Shown here in pieces: positions 10,225 to 19,650 of a DNA stretch of 57,575 bases (the stretch's first letter is position 1; every line of letters begins with the position of its first letter). A program made the translations under genes and the position numbers. Under the pieces are notes generated by a model. That model saw nothing but the letters and a program-made list of their open reading frames with translations, ran no database searches and was not told where the DNA came from. This DNA comes from Klebsiella pneumoniae (GTDB lineage: Bacteria; Pseudomonadota; Gammaproteobacteria; Ga0077536): NCBI GenBank assembly GCA_945862315.1, contig CAMAXW010000022.1, positions 1 to 57,575 of the forward strand. Direction: 5' to 3'.

Positions 10225-10254
10225 GCGCTGCGTTGACCACCCTCAACGCAGCGC
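10225..10254. terminator. Strong hairpin between convergent folE2 and mazG
   Basis: Perfect 12-bp stem (GCGCTGCGTTGA / TCAACGCAGCGC) with a 6-base loop, lying between the folE2 stop and the mazG stop and running into the last mazG codons. Only short T-runs follow, so it is terminator-like rather than canonical. It would serve both convergent genes. Confidence 0.5.
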
Positions 10255-11025
10255 TGCTTTCGCTTGCTGCCACAGCGCTTCTAGGGCGGCGGCATCCAGC
10301 CCTGCCAAGCTCTGGCCGGCGGCCCCAACCACCAACTCCATCTGCCTAAAACGCTGCTCGAAACGCGTGTTGGCCAAGCGCAGTGCGCTTTCTGCATCCA
10401 CCCCTAAATGGCGGGCGAGATTCACGCACGTAAACAGCACATCGCCCATTTCGGCGGCCACTTCTAGTGCGTTACCTGAGTCACGGGCGGCCTGTAATTC
10501 AGTCAGTTCTTCGTCTAATTTCTCCAGTACTGGCTCCGTGGCCGGCCAATCGAAACCGACGCGTGCCGCACGTCCCTGCAATTTGGCAGCGCGTGACAGC
10601 GCCGGCAGGGCCAAGGCAACGCCGGCTAGTTCGCCCGCAGCACCTCCCGCGCGCCGTTCGGCGGCTTTCAGTTCTTCCCAGCGTTGACGGATCGCGTCTG
10701 GCGCTGGCGGCGCTTCATCGCCAAAAATATGCGGATGGCGACGGGTCAATTTTTCAACGATCCGCTGCACGACCTCGGCAAAGTCAAAACGCTGAGCCTC
10801 GGCCGCAAGCTGGGCGTAGAACACCACTTGGAACAGCAGGTCGCCTAGCTCATCGGGGAGTTCGTCCCAAGCCTCGCGCTCGATGCAGTCGATGACTTCG
10901 TGGACCTCCTCCAAGGTGTGCGGCGTTAACGAGGCCATGGTCTGGGCGCGGTCCCAGGCGCAACCGCGTTGGCTGTCGCGCAGGTGCGCCATGAGCGCCA
11001 GCAGCGGTTCGATTACATTAGCCAT
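10243..11025 (-). CDS. mazG: Nucleoside triphosphate pyrophosphohydrolase MazG
   Basis: Hydrolyses NTPs and dNTPs to monophosphates for house-cleaning. Two all-alpha MazG domains are visible. The first has EEVHEVIDCIE and WDELPDELGDLLFQVVFYAQ; the second has DEELTELQAARD and AAEMGDVLFTCVNLARHLG, with E-x-x-E and E-x-x-D metal ligands. The length of 260 residues is normal. The start is an ATG at 11025. Confidence 0.93.
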   Translation of the reverse strand: MANVIEPLLALMAHLRDSQRGCAWDRAQTMASLTPHTLEEVHEVIDCIEREAWDELPDELGDLLFQVVFYAQLAAEAQRFDFAEVVQRIVEKLTRRHPHIFGDEAPPAPDAIRQRWEELKAAERRAGGAAGELAGVALALPALSRAAKLQGRAARVGFDWPATEPVLEKLDEELTELQAARDSGNALEVAAEMGDVLFTCVNLARHLGVDAESALRLANTRFEQRFRQMELVVGAAGQSLAGLDAAALEALWQQAKAALR

Positions 11026-11140
11026 CAGGGTACTTACTCCAAAAAAAAACGGTCGCGGTGCGCTTGATTAGCGACCTTGATTCTGTTGGGATTGGATCCA
11101 ATCCTGTCGCCTGAAACGAAAACCAGCCCCGCACCGCCTA

Positions 11141-11776
11141 ATGTTCACTACCCCGTTAATCCTTAGATTAGATATCTCCGGAGCCCCGGTACGGTGGATC
11201 TCTTGGGAAGACGCAGTATGCCTGTACAGTCGCGGCCTCGTGGCGTGGACAGCCGGCGAGAATGAGTTTGTCATTCACGGTGGCATCGCACGCGGCACCG
11301 GCCAGCGTTCGCACATTACCGTGCACAGTATCGTGGCGATTAAACGTACTCATCGCGCGGCCTTAATACAGCGCTCCGTGCCACCGCTGAGTAATCACGA
11401 ACTGTTTCGCCGCGACGGCTTCCTGTGTCTTTATTGCGGAACCCAGTATGCGGAGTCGCAGCTAACCCGCGACCACATCCAACCGCTTTCCAGCGGCGGG
11501 CTGGATGTGTGGTCGAATGTGGTCGCCGCCTGCCGCGGCTGTAATACCCGCAAGGGAGGGCGGCGCCCGGAACAGGCCAAAATGCCGTTGCTCGCCGTGC
11601 CGTACGTCCCCAATTGGGCCGAATTTCTCGCGCTCTCCAACCGCCGCATTCTCGCTGATCAAATGGACTTTCTGCGCACTCAATTCAAGTCCCGGGCGCG
11701 CGGTCCTGAGACTAGCGCCCTAGGCCTAATAGCTGAAAGCCGGCGCGCGCAGCCGATTGGAATGACACCCACCTAG
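11141..11776 (+). CDS. HNH endonuclease family protein
   Basis: 211 residues. The C-terminal half has an HNH/zinc-ribbon core: CLYCG, then LTRDHIQPLSSGG (catalytic DH), then NVVAACRGCNTRKG. This pattern (CxxC, DH, N, CxxCN) matches the stand-alone HNH proteins common in proteobacterial genomes. The first 90 residues form a beta-rich domain typical of this subgroup. The biological role is unknown; no methylase or phage gene is adjacent. An ATG start is clear. Confidence 0.85.
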   Translation: MFTTPLILRLDISGAPVRWISWEDAVCLYSRGLVAWTAGENEFVIHGGIARGTGQRSHITVHSIVAIKRTHRAALIQRSVPPLSNHELFRRDGFLCLYCGTQYAESQLTRDHIQPLSSGGLDVWSNVVAACRGCNTRKGGRRPEQAKMPLLAVPYVPNWAEFLALSNRRILADQMDFLRTQFKSRARGPETSALGLIAESRRAQPIGMTPT

Positions 11777-12054
11777 CGTTAGGCCCGGCCAGCGCTCCCT
11801 GCCCTACCTGCGGTTTAGGATTGGGCGGCAGCGCTCAGCAAAGTCGCGGCCAGGCCATGCAAGCCCTGTCCAACCCACCGCCAGCGGGTCGGTAAGGAGC
11901 ACTCAGTAGGGCTCAGGAAAAAATCACGTGCGTTGGATGATGCAGTGCGTCGATCCGAATTGCGCTGCCGTAGAAATTACGGCACTATTTGCGCGTTATT
12001 TTTTAATGAATTCCTCGCTTAGGAATTTTTGTTCACGTTGATAGGAGATTACTC

Positions 12055-12351
12055 ATGCATAAATCTTTTTCCTTAGTCGTTCGCGCTGCGATCGTTGCCA
12101 GCGTACTTGGGCTCGTCACCGGTTGCTCCTATGCGACCAAAGAACAGTTGGCTGCGGTTGAATCCAAAGCCAGCGACGCCGCCTCTAAGGCCGGCGCTGC
12201 TTCTTCCCAGGCCGCCCAGGCCATGAAGGTTGCTTCAGAAGCCGACGCCGCTGCTAAATCGGCGCAAGGCGCTGCTGACGCTGCCCAAGCCTGCTGCAAC
12301 GACAACAAGTCGCGCCTTGACAGCATGTTCGAAAAGGCGATGCGCAAGTAA
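12055..12351 (+). CDS. OprI/Lpp-like alanine-zipper outer-membrane lipoprotein
   Basis: 98-residue lipoprotein. A signal peptide ends in the lipobox LVTGC. It is followed by a long heptad-patterned alanine-rich helix (repeats of A-A-x-x-A) that would form a trimeric coiled coil, and a C-terminus MFEKAMRK that closely resembles the MLEKASRK end of Pseudomonas OprI. In Lpp/OprI proteins the terminal lysine can be joined to peptidoglycan. An L,D-transpeptidase lies immediately downstream in convergent orientation. A GATAGGAGA RBS precedes the ATG. Odd: a Cys-Cys pair just before the tail. Confidence 0.85.
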   Translation: MHKSFSLVVRAAIVASVLGLVTGCSYATKEQLAAVESKASDAASKAGAASSQAAQAMKVASEADAAAKSAQGAADAAQACCNDNKSRLDSMFEKAMRK

Positions 12352-12373
12352 GCGTATAGCCCCCTCGTACGGC

Positions 12374-12405
12374 AAAAAAAACCCCGCAGCTGCGGGGTTT
12401 TTTTT
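12374..12405. terminator. Bidirectional rho-independent terminator
   Basis: A perfect palindrome with an ACCCCGCAGC/TGCGGGGT core, preceded by an A-run and followed by eight Ts. It sits between the lipoprotein gene and the convergent L,D-transpeptidase gene and would terminate both. Confidence 0.9.
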
Positions 12406-12425
12406 GGGGTCTAACCTGATCTTGG

Positions 12426-13400
12426 CTAAGGGTTTAGCGAGAGCGTGCTCGTCGGCGACGCGCTGATTGGGATCGCTGTACCGATGGCCGTTGGCATGCC
12501 ATTTTTACGATAAACCGCGCGCCGTAAGGTCGGCCAGTCGAGGTTTATTAAGTTTTTTTCTGCGTAGGGCACGATCAACGCCAGCACCGCCGTGAATTGC
12601 GTGGCAGTGACTTTAGCTGTGTCTTCATCCAGTGCTGGGTGTGCCTCCAATAGCAGTTGGCCATGGAGTAGACCCACCTTAAAGGGCTCATTCACCAAGC
12701 GCACCGAAGTACCTACCGGCACGGATTTGAACACCGTTTCAATGTCGTTGGGATACATCCGCATGCAACCATGGGTCACCCGCATACCGATGCCATAAGG
12801 TTTATCGGTGCCGTGGATCAGGTAACCGGCAAAACCCAAACGCAGCGCGTATTGACCCAAGGGATTCAGCGGGCCGGCCGGTACCACCGCGGGCAGGATG
12901 TCGCCCTCCAGCGCGTGCTCTTTACGGATAGATTCGGGTGGGGTCCAAGACGGATCTTTTATTTTACTCATCACTTTGGTCGCCCCATGCGGGGTAGACC
13001 AATCCTGACGTCCGATGCTGATCGGATAAGTAGCGATCTGCCGCCCCGCCCCTTTAGCGGCCCCCTTAGCCGCCGGCAAATAGTAATACATCCGCATTTC
13101 TGGGATGTTGATGATAATGCCCTCATGCGGGGCCTTCGGCAGCACGTACTGGCTGGGAATAATGACTTCGGTGTCCTCGCCGGTGAGCCACGGGTCAACA
13201 CCGGGATTGGCGCGCCGCATTTCGTTGTAGCCCTGACTATAGGTACGGGCAATATCGGCAATGGTGTCGTTGCGGATCGTGGTGGTGAGGACCACCTCGC
13301 CGATGACCTCGCCCGTCAGCGGATAGTTTCTCGCCCACGCGACATCCGCTGCACCGGCCAGCAACCCGGCCCATAAACAGCCTAGCAATCTCAAGCGCAT
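12426..13400 (-). CDS. L,D-transpeptidase (ErfK/YbiS/YcfS/YnhG family)
   Basis: Periplasmic enzyme that forms meso-Dap crosslinks or attaches lipoproteins to peptidoglycan. An N-terminal signal peptide (about 23 residues, ending AWA) is followed by a LysM-like segment (TIADIARTYSQGYNEMRRANPGVDPW). The YkuD domain has the catalytic motif HGCMRMYPNDIE preceded by HGTDKPYGIG. The 324-residue architecture matches E. coli ErfK/YbiS, which attach Braun lipoprotein. The convergent neighbour is an Lpp/OprI-like protein with a C-terminal lysine, so a substrate-enzyme pair is plausible. Confidence 0.92.
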   Translation of the reverse strand: MRLRLLGCLWAGLLAGAADVAWARNYPLTGEVIGEVVLTTTIRNDTIADIARTYSQGYNEMRRANPGVDPWLTGEDTEVIIPSQYVLPKAPHEGIIINIPEMRMYYYLPAAKGAAKGAGRQIATYPISIGRQDWSTPHGATKVMSKIKDPSWTPPESIRKEHALEGDILPAVVPAGPLNPLGQYALRLGFAGYLIHGTDKPYGIGMRVTHGCMRMYPNDIETVFKSVPVGTSVRLVNEPFKVGLLHGQLLLEAHPALDEDTAKVTATQFTAVLALIVPYAEKNLINLDWPTLRRAVYRKNGMPTAIGTAIPISASPTSTLSLNP

Positions 13401-13423
13401 TCTGACTCTTGCTCCAAACTCAC

Positions 13424-13819
13424 TCAGCCAGCCCCGCCCTTAGGGGCGCCACGGAATACTGCTCCCGCCGCGACCAGCCAGCCCATGATGAACGCCGTTC
13501 CACCCGCCGGAATGACCGGCAAAGGATGTTCCAGCGCCAGATAAGTCGAGGCAATGATACCCCCGCTAAAACCCAGCATGCCCAGCAGCATCAGCGCGTT
13601 GGACACCAACCACGCAGGCTGCGAGACGGCTCGGTTGGTGCCACTCGCTACCACCACACCGGCGTGTAACAGCAAATAAAAAACCGCCGTATCGTAGCGA
13701 TGGGCCGCCGCAGAACCGGGTGCCAGCGCGAGTGCATGAGCGCCCAGCGCCCCAGCGGCTATCCCCAACGCACCGCCCAGAGCGGCCAGCGTCACGAGCC
13801 AGCGCCGCAACTTTGCCAT
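13424..13819 (-). CDS. DUF423 family small membrane protein
   Basis: 131-residue protein with four hydrophobic segments and the family landmarks GALGIAAGALGAHAL near the N-terminus, YHLLLHA-like YLLLHAGVV in the middle, and PAGGTAFIMGWL at the end. Function unknown. I choose ATG at 13819; the in-frame GTG at 13828 adds three residues. It follows moaB on the minus strand with a short gap and may be co-transcribed with it. Confidence 0.85.
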   Translation of the reverse strand: MAKLRRWLVTLAALGGALGIAAGALGAHALALAPGSAAAHRYDTAVFYLLLHAGVVVASGTNRAVSQPAWLVSNALMLLGMLGFSGGIIASTYLALEHPLPVIPAGGTAFIMGWLVAAGAVFRGAPKGGAG

Positions 13820-13858
13820 TATAAGCACGCGCCCGCACCGGGCCGCGTGTTAGGTAGT

Positions 13859-14380
13859 TTAACGTTCAAGCAGGCGCGGCATGAGCTCAACCAAATTACA
13901 CGGCCGCGTGCGGTAATCGAGTTGCGCGCTCACCAAGGTATCCCACGCCGTAGCACAGGCATTGGGCGAGCCCGGCAGGCAAAATAGGTAAGTGCCATTG
14001 GCCACGCCCGCCAGTGCCCGAGACTGCAAGGTAGAGGTCTTGATCTGCGCGTAGGACAGCGCGCGAAACATCTCGCCAAAACCCTCGATGGTTTTATCAA
14101 AAAGCACCACGGCAGCCTCGGGCGTACCATCCCGACCGGTAATCCCTGTGCCGCCCGTGGTGATCACGACCGAGCACGCCGGATCAGCAATCCAGATAGA
14201 CAAGGCTTCGCGAATTCGATAAATGTCATCTGGCACGATCCGCTGCGCGTGTAGGTGATGGCCACCCGCCACCACACGCTCCAGCAGCAGCTGCCCGGAG
14301 GTATCGTTATTTTCGGTGCGGCTGTCGGAGACCGTTAGTAGGGCTATTTGCAGGGGGATAAATTGTCTTTCAGCAGGCAT
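13859..14380 (-). CDS. moaB: Molybdenum cofactor biosynthesis protein B
   Basis: MoaB/MogA family protein that binds or adenylylates molybdopterin. Landmarks are [18 protein letters not shown] at the N-terminus, [18 protein letters not shown] (nucleotide and pterin site) in the middle, and [15 protein letters not shown] near the end. 173 residues. It lies 15 kb from the main Mo-cofactor locus at 30-35.6 kb in this window. Divergent from hslR. Confidence 0.93.
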   Translation of the reverse strand: MPAERQFIPLQIALLTVSDSRTENNDTSGQLLLERVVAGGHHLHAQRIVPDDIYRIREALSIWIADPACSVVITTGGTGITGRDGTPEAAVVLFDKTIEGFGEMFRALSYAQIKTSTLQSRALAGVANGTYLFCLPGSPNACATAWDTLVSAQLDYRTRPCNLVELMPRLLER

Positions 14381-14451
14381 GCAGATTTCCTTCGGTTGTC
14401 TCAGACGCGCACGTCGTCAACGTGCAGGGGTAAAGTGTAAGGCTGGCTTGG

Positions 14452-14838
14452 ATGGATGAACAACGGTTGGATAAATGGCTGTGGTGCGCGCGTTTTTTTA
14501 AAACGCGTACGCTGGCAGTCGAATCACTTAAAGCGGGTCGGGTCGACCTCAACGGCCAACTGGCCAAGCCTGCCAAGCAGGTCCAACTAGGCGATCGGGT
14601 GGCGCTGCGGATGCCGCCCTTCACGTGGGACCTCGAGGTCACGGGGTTAGCCCCGCAGCGCGGTAACGCCACGCTCGCGGCGACCTTGTTTCGAGAAGGT
14701 GCGGGCAGTATCGAGGCACGCAAAGTATTGTCTGAGCACCTGCGTCTGACAGCCGTTGTTGAGGATCCCCGCCAGGGCAAACTCAGTAAAAAAAATCGGC
14801 GCGAGCGCGAAGCTTTCAAGCGTTCCGGAGGCGATTAA
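14452..14838 (+). CDS. hslR: Ribosome-associated heat shock protein Hsp15 (S4 domain)
   Basis: 128-residue S4 RNA-binding protein that rescues stalled 50S-nascent chain complexes. The S4 fold begins RLDKWLWCARFFKTRTLA and includes AGRVDLNG and VQLGDRVAL. The basic C-terminal tail (SKKNRREREAFKRSGG) is characteristic. The start is ATG at 14452. Its stop overlaps the stop of the convergent gene at 14835 by four bases. Confidence 0.92.
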   Translation: MDEQRLDKWLWCARFFKTRTLAVESLKAGRVDLNGQLAKPAKQVQLGDRVALRMPPFTWDLEVTGLAPQRGNATLAATLFREGAGSIEARKVLSEHLRLTAVVEDPRQGKLSKKNRREREAFKRSGGD

Positions 14839-15563
14839 GCGTCCGCCGCGGCCAGCGCAGCGCGCAGTTTGTCCGCCGAATCCCCAGCCGTCTGCACGGC
14901 GAGATAAGCCTGCACGGTGGCTGTCGGAATAAGTCCCAAAAACACGCCACGGGTTTTTTCCTCGAGGGTGACGCCGGCATGACGCAAGAACGCGGCAGCC
15001 GCCACCGCCCCCGTTTCCAACATCACCAAGCTTTCGCCGGTGATGCCCCGTAGCACCGCGTAGCCCGCGCCCAGACGGGTATTCACGAGGGTGGCATCAG
15101 CCAGCCGATGGGTATAAATAGCCCGCATTTCGAGCTTATAACCGCCCACCAGCACTGGGTTGATGGTCTCCTCTAGTTGCCCCTCAAGGCTGTTCAGGCG
15201 GCTGATGATGAGGTCGGATGCTGCGCCTGCCGGCGTCTCGGCACCCCCTAAGGCTGCGTAAATCTCCACGATGTTGCTGACGCCCAGCGCCTGATAGCGG
15301 TCGTGGATGAACCGGTAGTTACGCTCGACGAGCAACCCTTCGCGCGAAGCAAAACCCAACCACTGGGGCAACCCCGCCAACCGCTGCGCGCCGGCGTTGA
15401 ACCCCACGCCACAGACCAACTGCGCGACGTTGACACCCAGCAACCGGGCCAACTGCGCCCGGCGCTCGCCCCCGTCACTAAGCACCCGGCCGGCTAGCGG
15501 CGCGAGTACCTCGGTAAGGCGCGCGGCGCTGGCGTGGATCAGACTATCGAACGATTCCATCAT
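14835..15563 (-). CDS. Uncharacterised 242-residue protein
   Basis: I do not recognise this family. The protein is soluble, alanine- and leucine-rich, without signal peptide or membrane segments. It is coding by composition and uninterrupted between hslR and hrpA. Segments that look conserved include GLPQWLGFASREGLLVERNYRFIHD and the RAIYTHRLADATLVNTRLGAGYAVL stretch. Two adjacent ATGs could start it. It has no obvious operon partner. Confidence 0.6.
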   Translation of the reverse strand: MMESFDSLIHASAARLTEVLAPLAGRVLSDGGERRAQLARLLGVNVAQLVCGVGFNAGAQRLAGLPQWLGFASREGLLVERNYRFIHDRYQALGVSNIVEIYAALGGAETPAGAASDLIISRLNSLEGQLEETINPVLVGGYKLEMRAIYTHRLADATLVNTRLGAGYAVLRGITGESLVMLETGAVAAAAFLRHAGVTLEEKTRGVFLGLIPTATVQAYLAVQTAGDSADKLRAALAAADA

Positions 15564-15768
15564 CTCGCTATTTGTTCACTGGAAGCCAAAATGGGATGAG
15601 CCGTTACCCCGGCTAGACGCAAGACCCGCCCCTGGGCAGCTAGGCCTAGCCTAGCATGAAGCATGCACCGGTTTAAAAAACCGCGCGCGTGGGCGAGCTA
15701 GCTGGCCAGCGCCGCATGCCTTGCCGGCGCAACCCCGCCTCAGCTCTCACCCGCTCACGCGAAGTTGT

Positions 15769-18700
15769 TCACAAGGGGTTTTTTGCCGCTAACAGGGCGG
15801 CGATGCGCGCCACCGAAACTGGTTCAGCGGTGCTCAATTCGGGGGCAAATATCGCCACCCGTAGCTCTTGTAGTAGGTAGCGAAAATGCGCCGCGTTGGC
15901 CTCCTCGCCAGTTCCTGTGCGTGCCGCAAACGCTAGCAGCAGCGGCTGGATCTGGGCCAGTTTGCGGGTATCTTTAGCGGGGTCTACCAGCGCGCGGTCC
16001 AGTCGTGTTTCGAGCGCCCGCAGGTAGCGCGCCGCGTGGCGCCGATAGTGGGCTGTCTGCACCAGCAATCCGGCCGGGCCCAGCAGTTCGTCCAATTGCT
16101 CGCGCAGGTCGCGCCACGCGGCGAGCGGTAAACGCTCGCGCACGGCGTTAAGCCGCGAGAGTGTGGCGGCCGCCCGCACCAAACGCTCACCAAAGTCGTC
16201 GGCTAAGGCCTGCACCACCCCGGTTATCGAGCGATTGACCGTTGCCAGCAAAACATTAAACGCCGCCTCCTCGCGGGGTAAATCCACCCCTACCGTATCG
16301 GCGAAGCCAGCCTCAATCAACCAGTCTGCCAGCGAGGTCCGCCACCCAAATAGCGGGGCGGCCAGCGCGGCGCGCGGCAAATTAACGACCTGCCGGCGCA
16401 GGTATTTAAGCGGGGCACCGGCACTCAGAATCAACAAGCGGATCACGCCTTGGCGATGCAGTGCGAGCGCCGCAGATTCTTCACGCAGCACGCTCACACT
16501 GACCTTTGCCGCACTCGGCGTCAGGGCCGGATAGCCCAGCAGCGGCACCCCAGCGACCAGGGTGGTGGTCTGCTGGGGGATCACCCCAAAGCACCACCCA
16601 CCCGCACTGTGCCCTTGGATGCTCCAACTGGCAGCGCTGAAGGCTTGCGCCATCGCCGCGGCGTGGGTGCGTTGCAAAGTCGGCAAATCGCGCCCGCTGC
16701 CAAGCTCCTCGCCCGCCTCGCCAAGGATGCTAAAACGCATCTGCAGATGTTCCGGCAACGCCACAGCCCGCCAGTTCTCCACCGGAATGAGCGTGCCGGT
16801 CATGCGCAATACGGCGGCGCTGAGCGCCTCGCTCAAGGGTTCGGTTAGGGTTTCTACCGCCGAGGTCAGTGCGCCCGCAAATTCGTTGAACGGCGAGACC
16901 GCCCGACGATGCACTTTCGGCAGCGCTTTTAACAAGGCGAGAATTTTCTCCCGCAGCAAACCCGGCACCAAACGCTCGAACGCCAGCGCATCGAGCTGGG
17001 CCAACACCGCGACCGGCACGCTGGCAGTCACACCGTCGGCCGCACTCGCTGGCGCAAATAAATAGGCGAGCGACAAAGTACAACCTGCCACCACCAGCGT
17101 GGCTGGGAAGAGGTGTGCCGCGAGCGGGCCAATGTGATCACGGGTCACGTCTGGCCACTGCATCACCAGCGCTGCCGCGCCCGCTTTATCCGCTGCCAGC
17201 CAGCGCAAAAGCGCGCGCCGGCTAGCCACGTGGGTCGGCAGACGAGCCAGATAAAAGGCCGCGAGTTGTGCGGGTTCTGCTTGCAGATCAAAGCGGCGGG
17301 TACGCGCTTCCCAGCCAACCACATCCGCCAACAGCTGCTGATTAGCGAGCAAAAAATCCGGTGTCGCGCCCAACTCGCCAGCGACCAGCGCGGCGTCCAC
17401 AAACAACTCCCGCGCGGTAACCGGTGCCAGCGTCGCGTAATCCACCAAAACTTCCGAGGCCAGCACCAGTCCCTGTAAAGATTGCTCCTCGCGCACCAGC
17501 ACGCGCCCGCGTTCGAGGTCCCAGAAAGGTAGCGAATGGGTGCGTCGAATGAGTTGCGGTACGGCGCTGACCACCCACGCGGGTTCGATCAGCGCGGCTA
17601 GGCGTGCGAAGGCGGCGCTGGTTTCGGTGATTTCGGCGGTCACCAACCAGCGCGGTGGACGTTCTCGTAAAGTCGCCGCCGGATGGAGGCGAAACCGCAA
17701 ATTCCGACAACCTTGATAGCCCCCACCCTCCTCGCGACGCCCAATCCGCAGGGCAAAACCCGTCAGCAACGCCACGTGCAGGGCGCGATAATCGGCCGGT
17801 TCTGGGTTCAGGGGTAATCCCAGCTTGAGCGCCGCGGCACACAGTTGGCTATGCACCGACTGCCATTCTCGAGCCCGTCGCCAAGACCAAAACTGCTCAC
17901 GGCAAAACACCCCCTGAGCGCGCCGCGAACGCTCAGCAAACACTGGCTGGAGCGTCTCCCAGGTCTTTAACATCCAGCGAAATTCCGAGCGCGGATCAGC
18001 ACTCTCAGCGTGCGCGGTCTGCGCCAGCGCGCGTGCTTCTCGTGGCCATTCGCGGATATCTCCCGCACTCAAGCCGGCGGTGATAATCAGCGCTTCGCGC
18101 AAACAGCCTAGGGCGCCGGCAGCCACCACGATGCGCGCCAAACGCGGATCCAAGGGTAGGCGCGCCAGTTGGCGCCCCTGCGCAGTAATGCTGTTGCGCT
18201 CATCCAGCGCACCGAGCTCGCGCAGCACGGTGTAACCATCGTTGATCGCCCGGGGTGTAGGCGGGTCGAGCAACGGAAAGCTATCGAGGGCGGGCAAGCC
18301 CATATCGGCGAGCCGCAGCACCACGCCGGCCAAGTTCGAGCGCAGCAGCTCGGGCGGCGTATGTGCCGGGCGCGCCGCGTAGTCATCCTCGGTATATAAG
18401 CGGATGCAAATTCCGGCGCGTTCGCGGCCACAGCGACCCTTGCGCTGTTCGGCACTGGCCTGCGAGTTGGCGACCACCGGCAAGCGCTGGAGCTTAGTAC
18501 GCGGGCTGTAGCTACTGATCCGCACCAAACCGCTGTCGATCACATGCCGCACCCCCGGTACCGTCAACGAGGTTTCTGCCACATTCGTCGCCAGCACTAA
18601 ATGGCGGCGCGGATGGGGGGCGAATATGCGCTGCTGCTCAGCGCTGCTCAGGCGCGCATACAGCGGCAACACCTCCGTACCCGGCAACCCGGCTTGCTGC

Positions 18701-19650
18701 AAAAAATCGCGGGCCTCGAAAATTTCCCGCTCGCCGGGGAGAAAAATCAGCACGTCACCGCGGGCATCCTGATCAAGCTCCTCAATTGCGCGCAGCAGCG
18801 CTTGGTTGAGATCGCCTTCCCCGCCGGCTTCTGGCGGGCGATAGCGCACCTCGATCGCGTGGCTGCGACCCGGCACCTCGACTATCGCCGCATCCTCGAA
18901 AAACGCCGCATAGCGCTCGGCGTCAATCGTCGCCGAAGTCAGCACCACCCGCAGATCAGGCCGCGAGGGTAGCAACTTGCGCAAGTAGCCCAAGAGCAGG
19001 TCGACATTCACCGAACGCTCGTGCACTTCATCGATGATCAGGGTGTCGTAGGCCAGCAGCTGGCGATCGCGTTGAATTTCTTGCAACAGAATGCCGTCGG
19101 TCATCACTTTGACCCGCGTGGCGGCATTCAGCACTTGCTCGAAACGGGTCTGATAGCCCACGCACTGGCCCAGTGTGGTCGCAGTTTCGGTGGCGATGCG
19201 TCCGGCAATGGTCCGCGCGGCAAGACGGCGCGGTTGGGTCAACCCGATACGCCCTCGCAGGCCCCGCCCGAGCGCCAGACAGAGTTTGGGCAGCTGCGTG
19301 GACTTACCTGATCCGGTCGCGCCACACACGATGGTCACGGGATGCTTAGCCATGGCGGCGAGCAGCACCGCGCGGTACTCGGTGAGCGGTAAGTCCGGGG
19401 GCATGTCTAGCGCCGGACGGGCCTTACTGCGGCTCGCGACCACCGCCTTGGAGCGCCGCAGTTGGTTTCTGAATTCGCGCAAAACCCGCGCTGCCTCAGC
19501 GCGCCCCGTGGCTTGCATCGCCGCCCGCCGGGCCGCGGCCAGCAGTCGGGATAAACGCGCGCGATCGCTTAACAGGGCCTCGTCCAGCAGACTCAGCCAG
19601 CGCTGCAAAGGCGGTTTACCCGCCCCATTCTTCACCGCCTGCTGGGTCAT
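15769..19650 (-). CDS. hrpA: ATP-dependent RNA helicase HrpA (DEAH/RHA family)
   Basis: Very large DExH helicase of about 1293 residues, the usual HrpA length. Helicase motifs in order are CGATGSGKSTQLPK (Walker A), TQPRRLAAR (Ia), LIIDEVHERS (DEVH box), LTSATID (III), ATNVAETSLTVPGV (V) and the RKGRCGRERAG arginine-finger motif VI. They are followed by winged-helix, OB-fold and a long HrpA-specific C-terminus. ATG at 19650 gives an ATGA overlap with the upstream transporter stop; a GTG at 19674 would add eight residues. Family role: ribosome collision and mRNA processing. Confidence 0.94.
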   Translation of the reverse strand: MTQQAVKNGAGKPPLQRWLSLLDEALLSDRARLSRLLAAARRAAMQATGRAEAARVLREFRNQLRRSKAVVASRSKARPALDMPPDLPLTEYRAVLLAAMAKHPVTIVCGATGSGKSTQLPKLCLALGRGLRGRIGLTQPRRLAARTIAGRIATETATTLGQCVGYQTRFEQVLNAATRVKVMTDGILLQEIQRDRQLLAYDTLIIDEVHERSVNVDLLLGYLRKLLPSRPDLRVVLTSATIDAERYAAFFEDAAIVEVPGRSHAIEVRYRPPEAGGEGDLNQALLRAIEELDQDARGDVLIFLPGEREIFEARDFLQQAGLPGTEVLPLYARLSSAEQQRIFAPHPRRHLVLATNVAETSLTVPGVRHVIDSGLVRISSYSPRTKLQRLPVVANSQASAEQRKGRCGRERAGICIRLYTEDDYAARPAHTPPELLRSNLAGVVLRLADMGLPALDSFPLLDPPTPRAINDGYTVLRELGALDERNSITAQGRQLARLPLDPRLARIVVAAGALGCLREALIITAGLSAGDIREWPREARALAQTAHAESADPRSEFRWMLKTWETLQPVFAERSRRAQGVFCREQFWSWRRAREWQSVHSQLCAAALKLGLPLNPEPADYRALHVALLTGFALRIGRREEGGGYQGCRNLRFRLHPAATLRERPPRWLVTAEITETSAAFARLAALIEPAWVVSAVPQLIRRTHSLPFWDLERGRVLVREEQSLQGLVLASEVLVDYATLAPVTARELFVDAALVAGELGATPDFLLANQQLLADVVGWEARTRRFDLQAEPAQLAAFYLARLPTHVASRRALLRWLAADKAGAAALVMQWPDVTRDHIGPLAAHLFPATLVVAGCTLSLAYLFAPASAADGVTASVPVAVLAQLDALAFERLVPGLLREKILALLKALPKVHRRAVSPFNEFAGALTSAVETLTEPLSEALSAAVLRMTGTLIPVENWRAVALPEHLQMRFSILGEAGEELGSGRDLPTLQRTHAAAMAQAFSAASWSIQGHSAGGWCFGVIPQQTTTLVAGVPLLGYPALTPSAAKVSVSVLREESAALALHRQGVIRLLILSAGAPLKYLRRQVVNLPRAALAAPLFGWRTSLADWLIEAGFADTVGVDLPREEAAFNVLLATVNRSITGVVQALADDFGERLVRAAATLSRLNAVRERLPLAAWRDLREQLDELLGPAGLLVQTAHYRRHAARYLRALETRLDRALVDPAKDTRKLAQIQPLLLAFAARTGTGEEANAAHFRYLLQELRVAIFAPELSTAEPVSVARIAALLAAKNPL

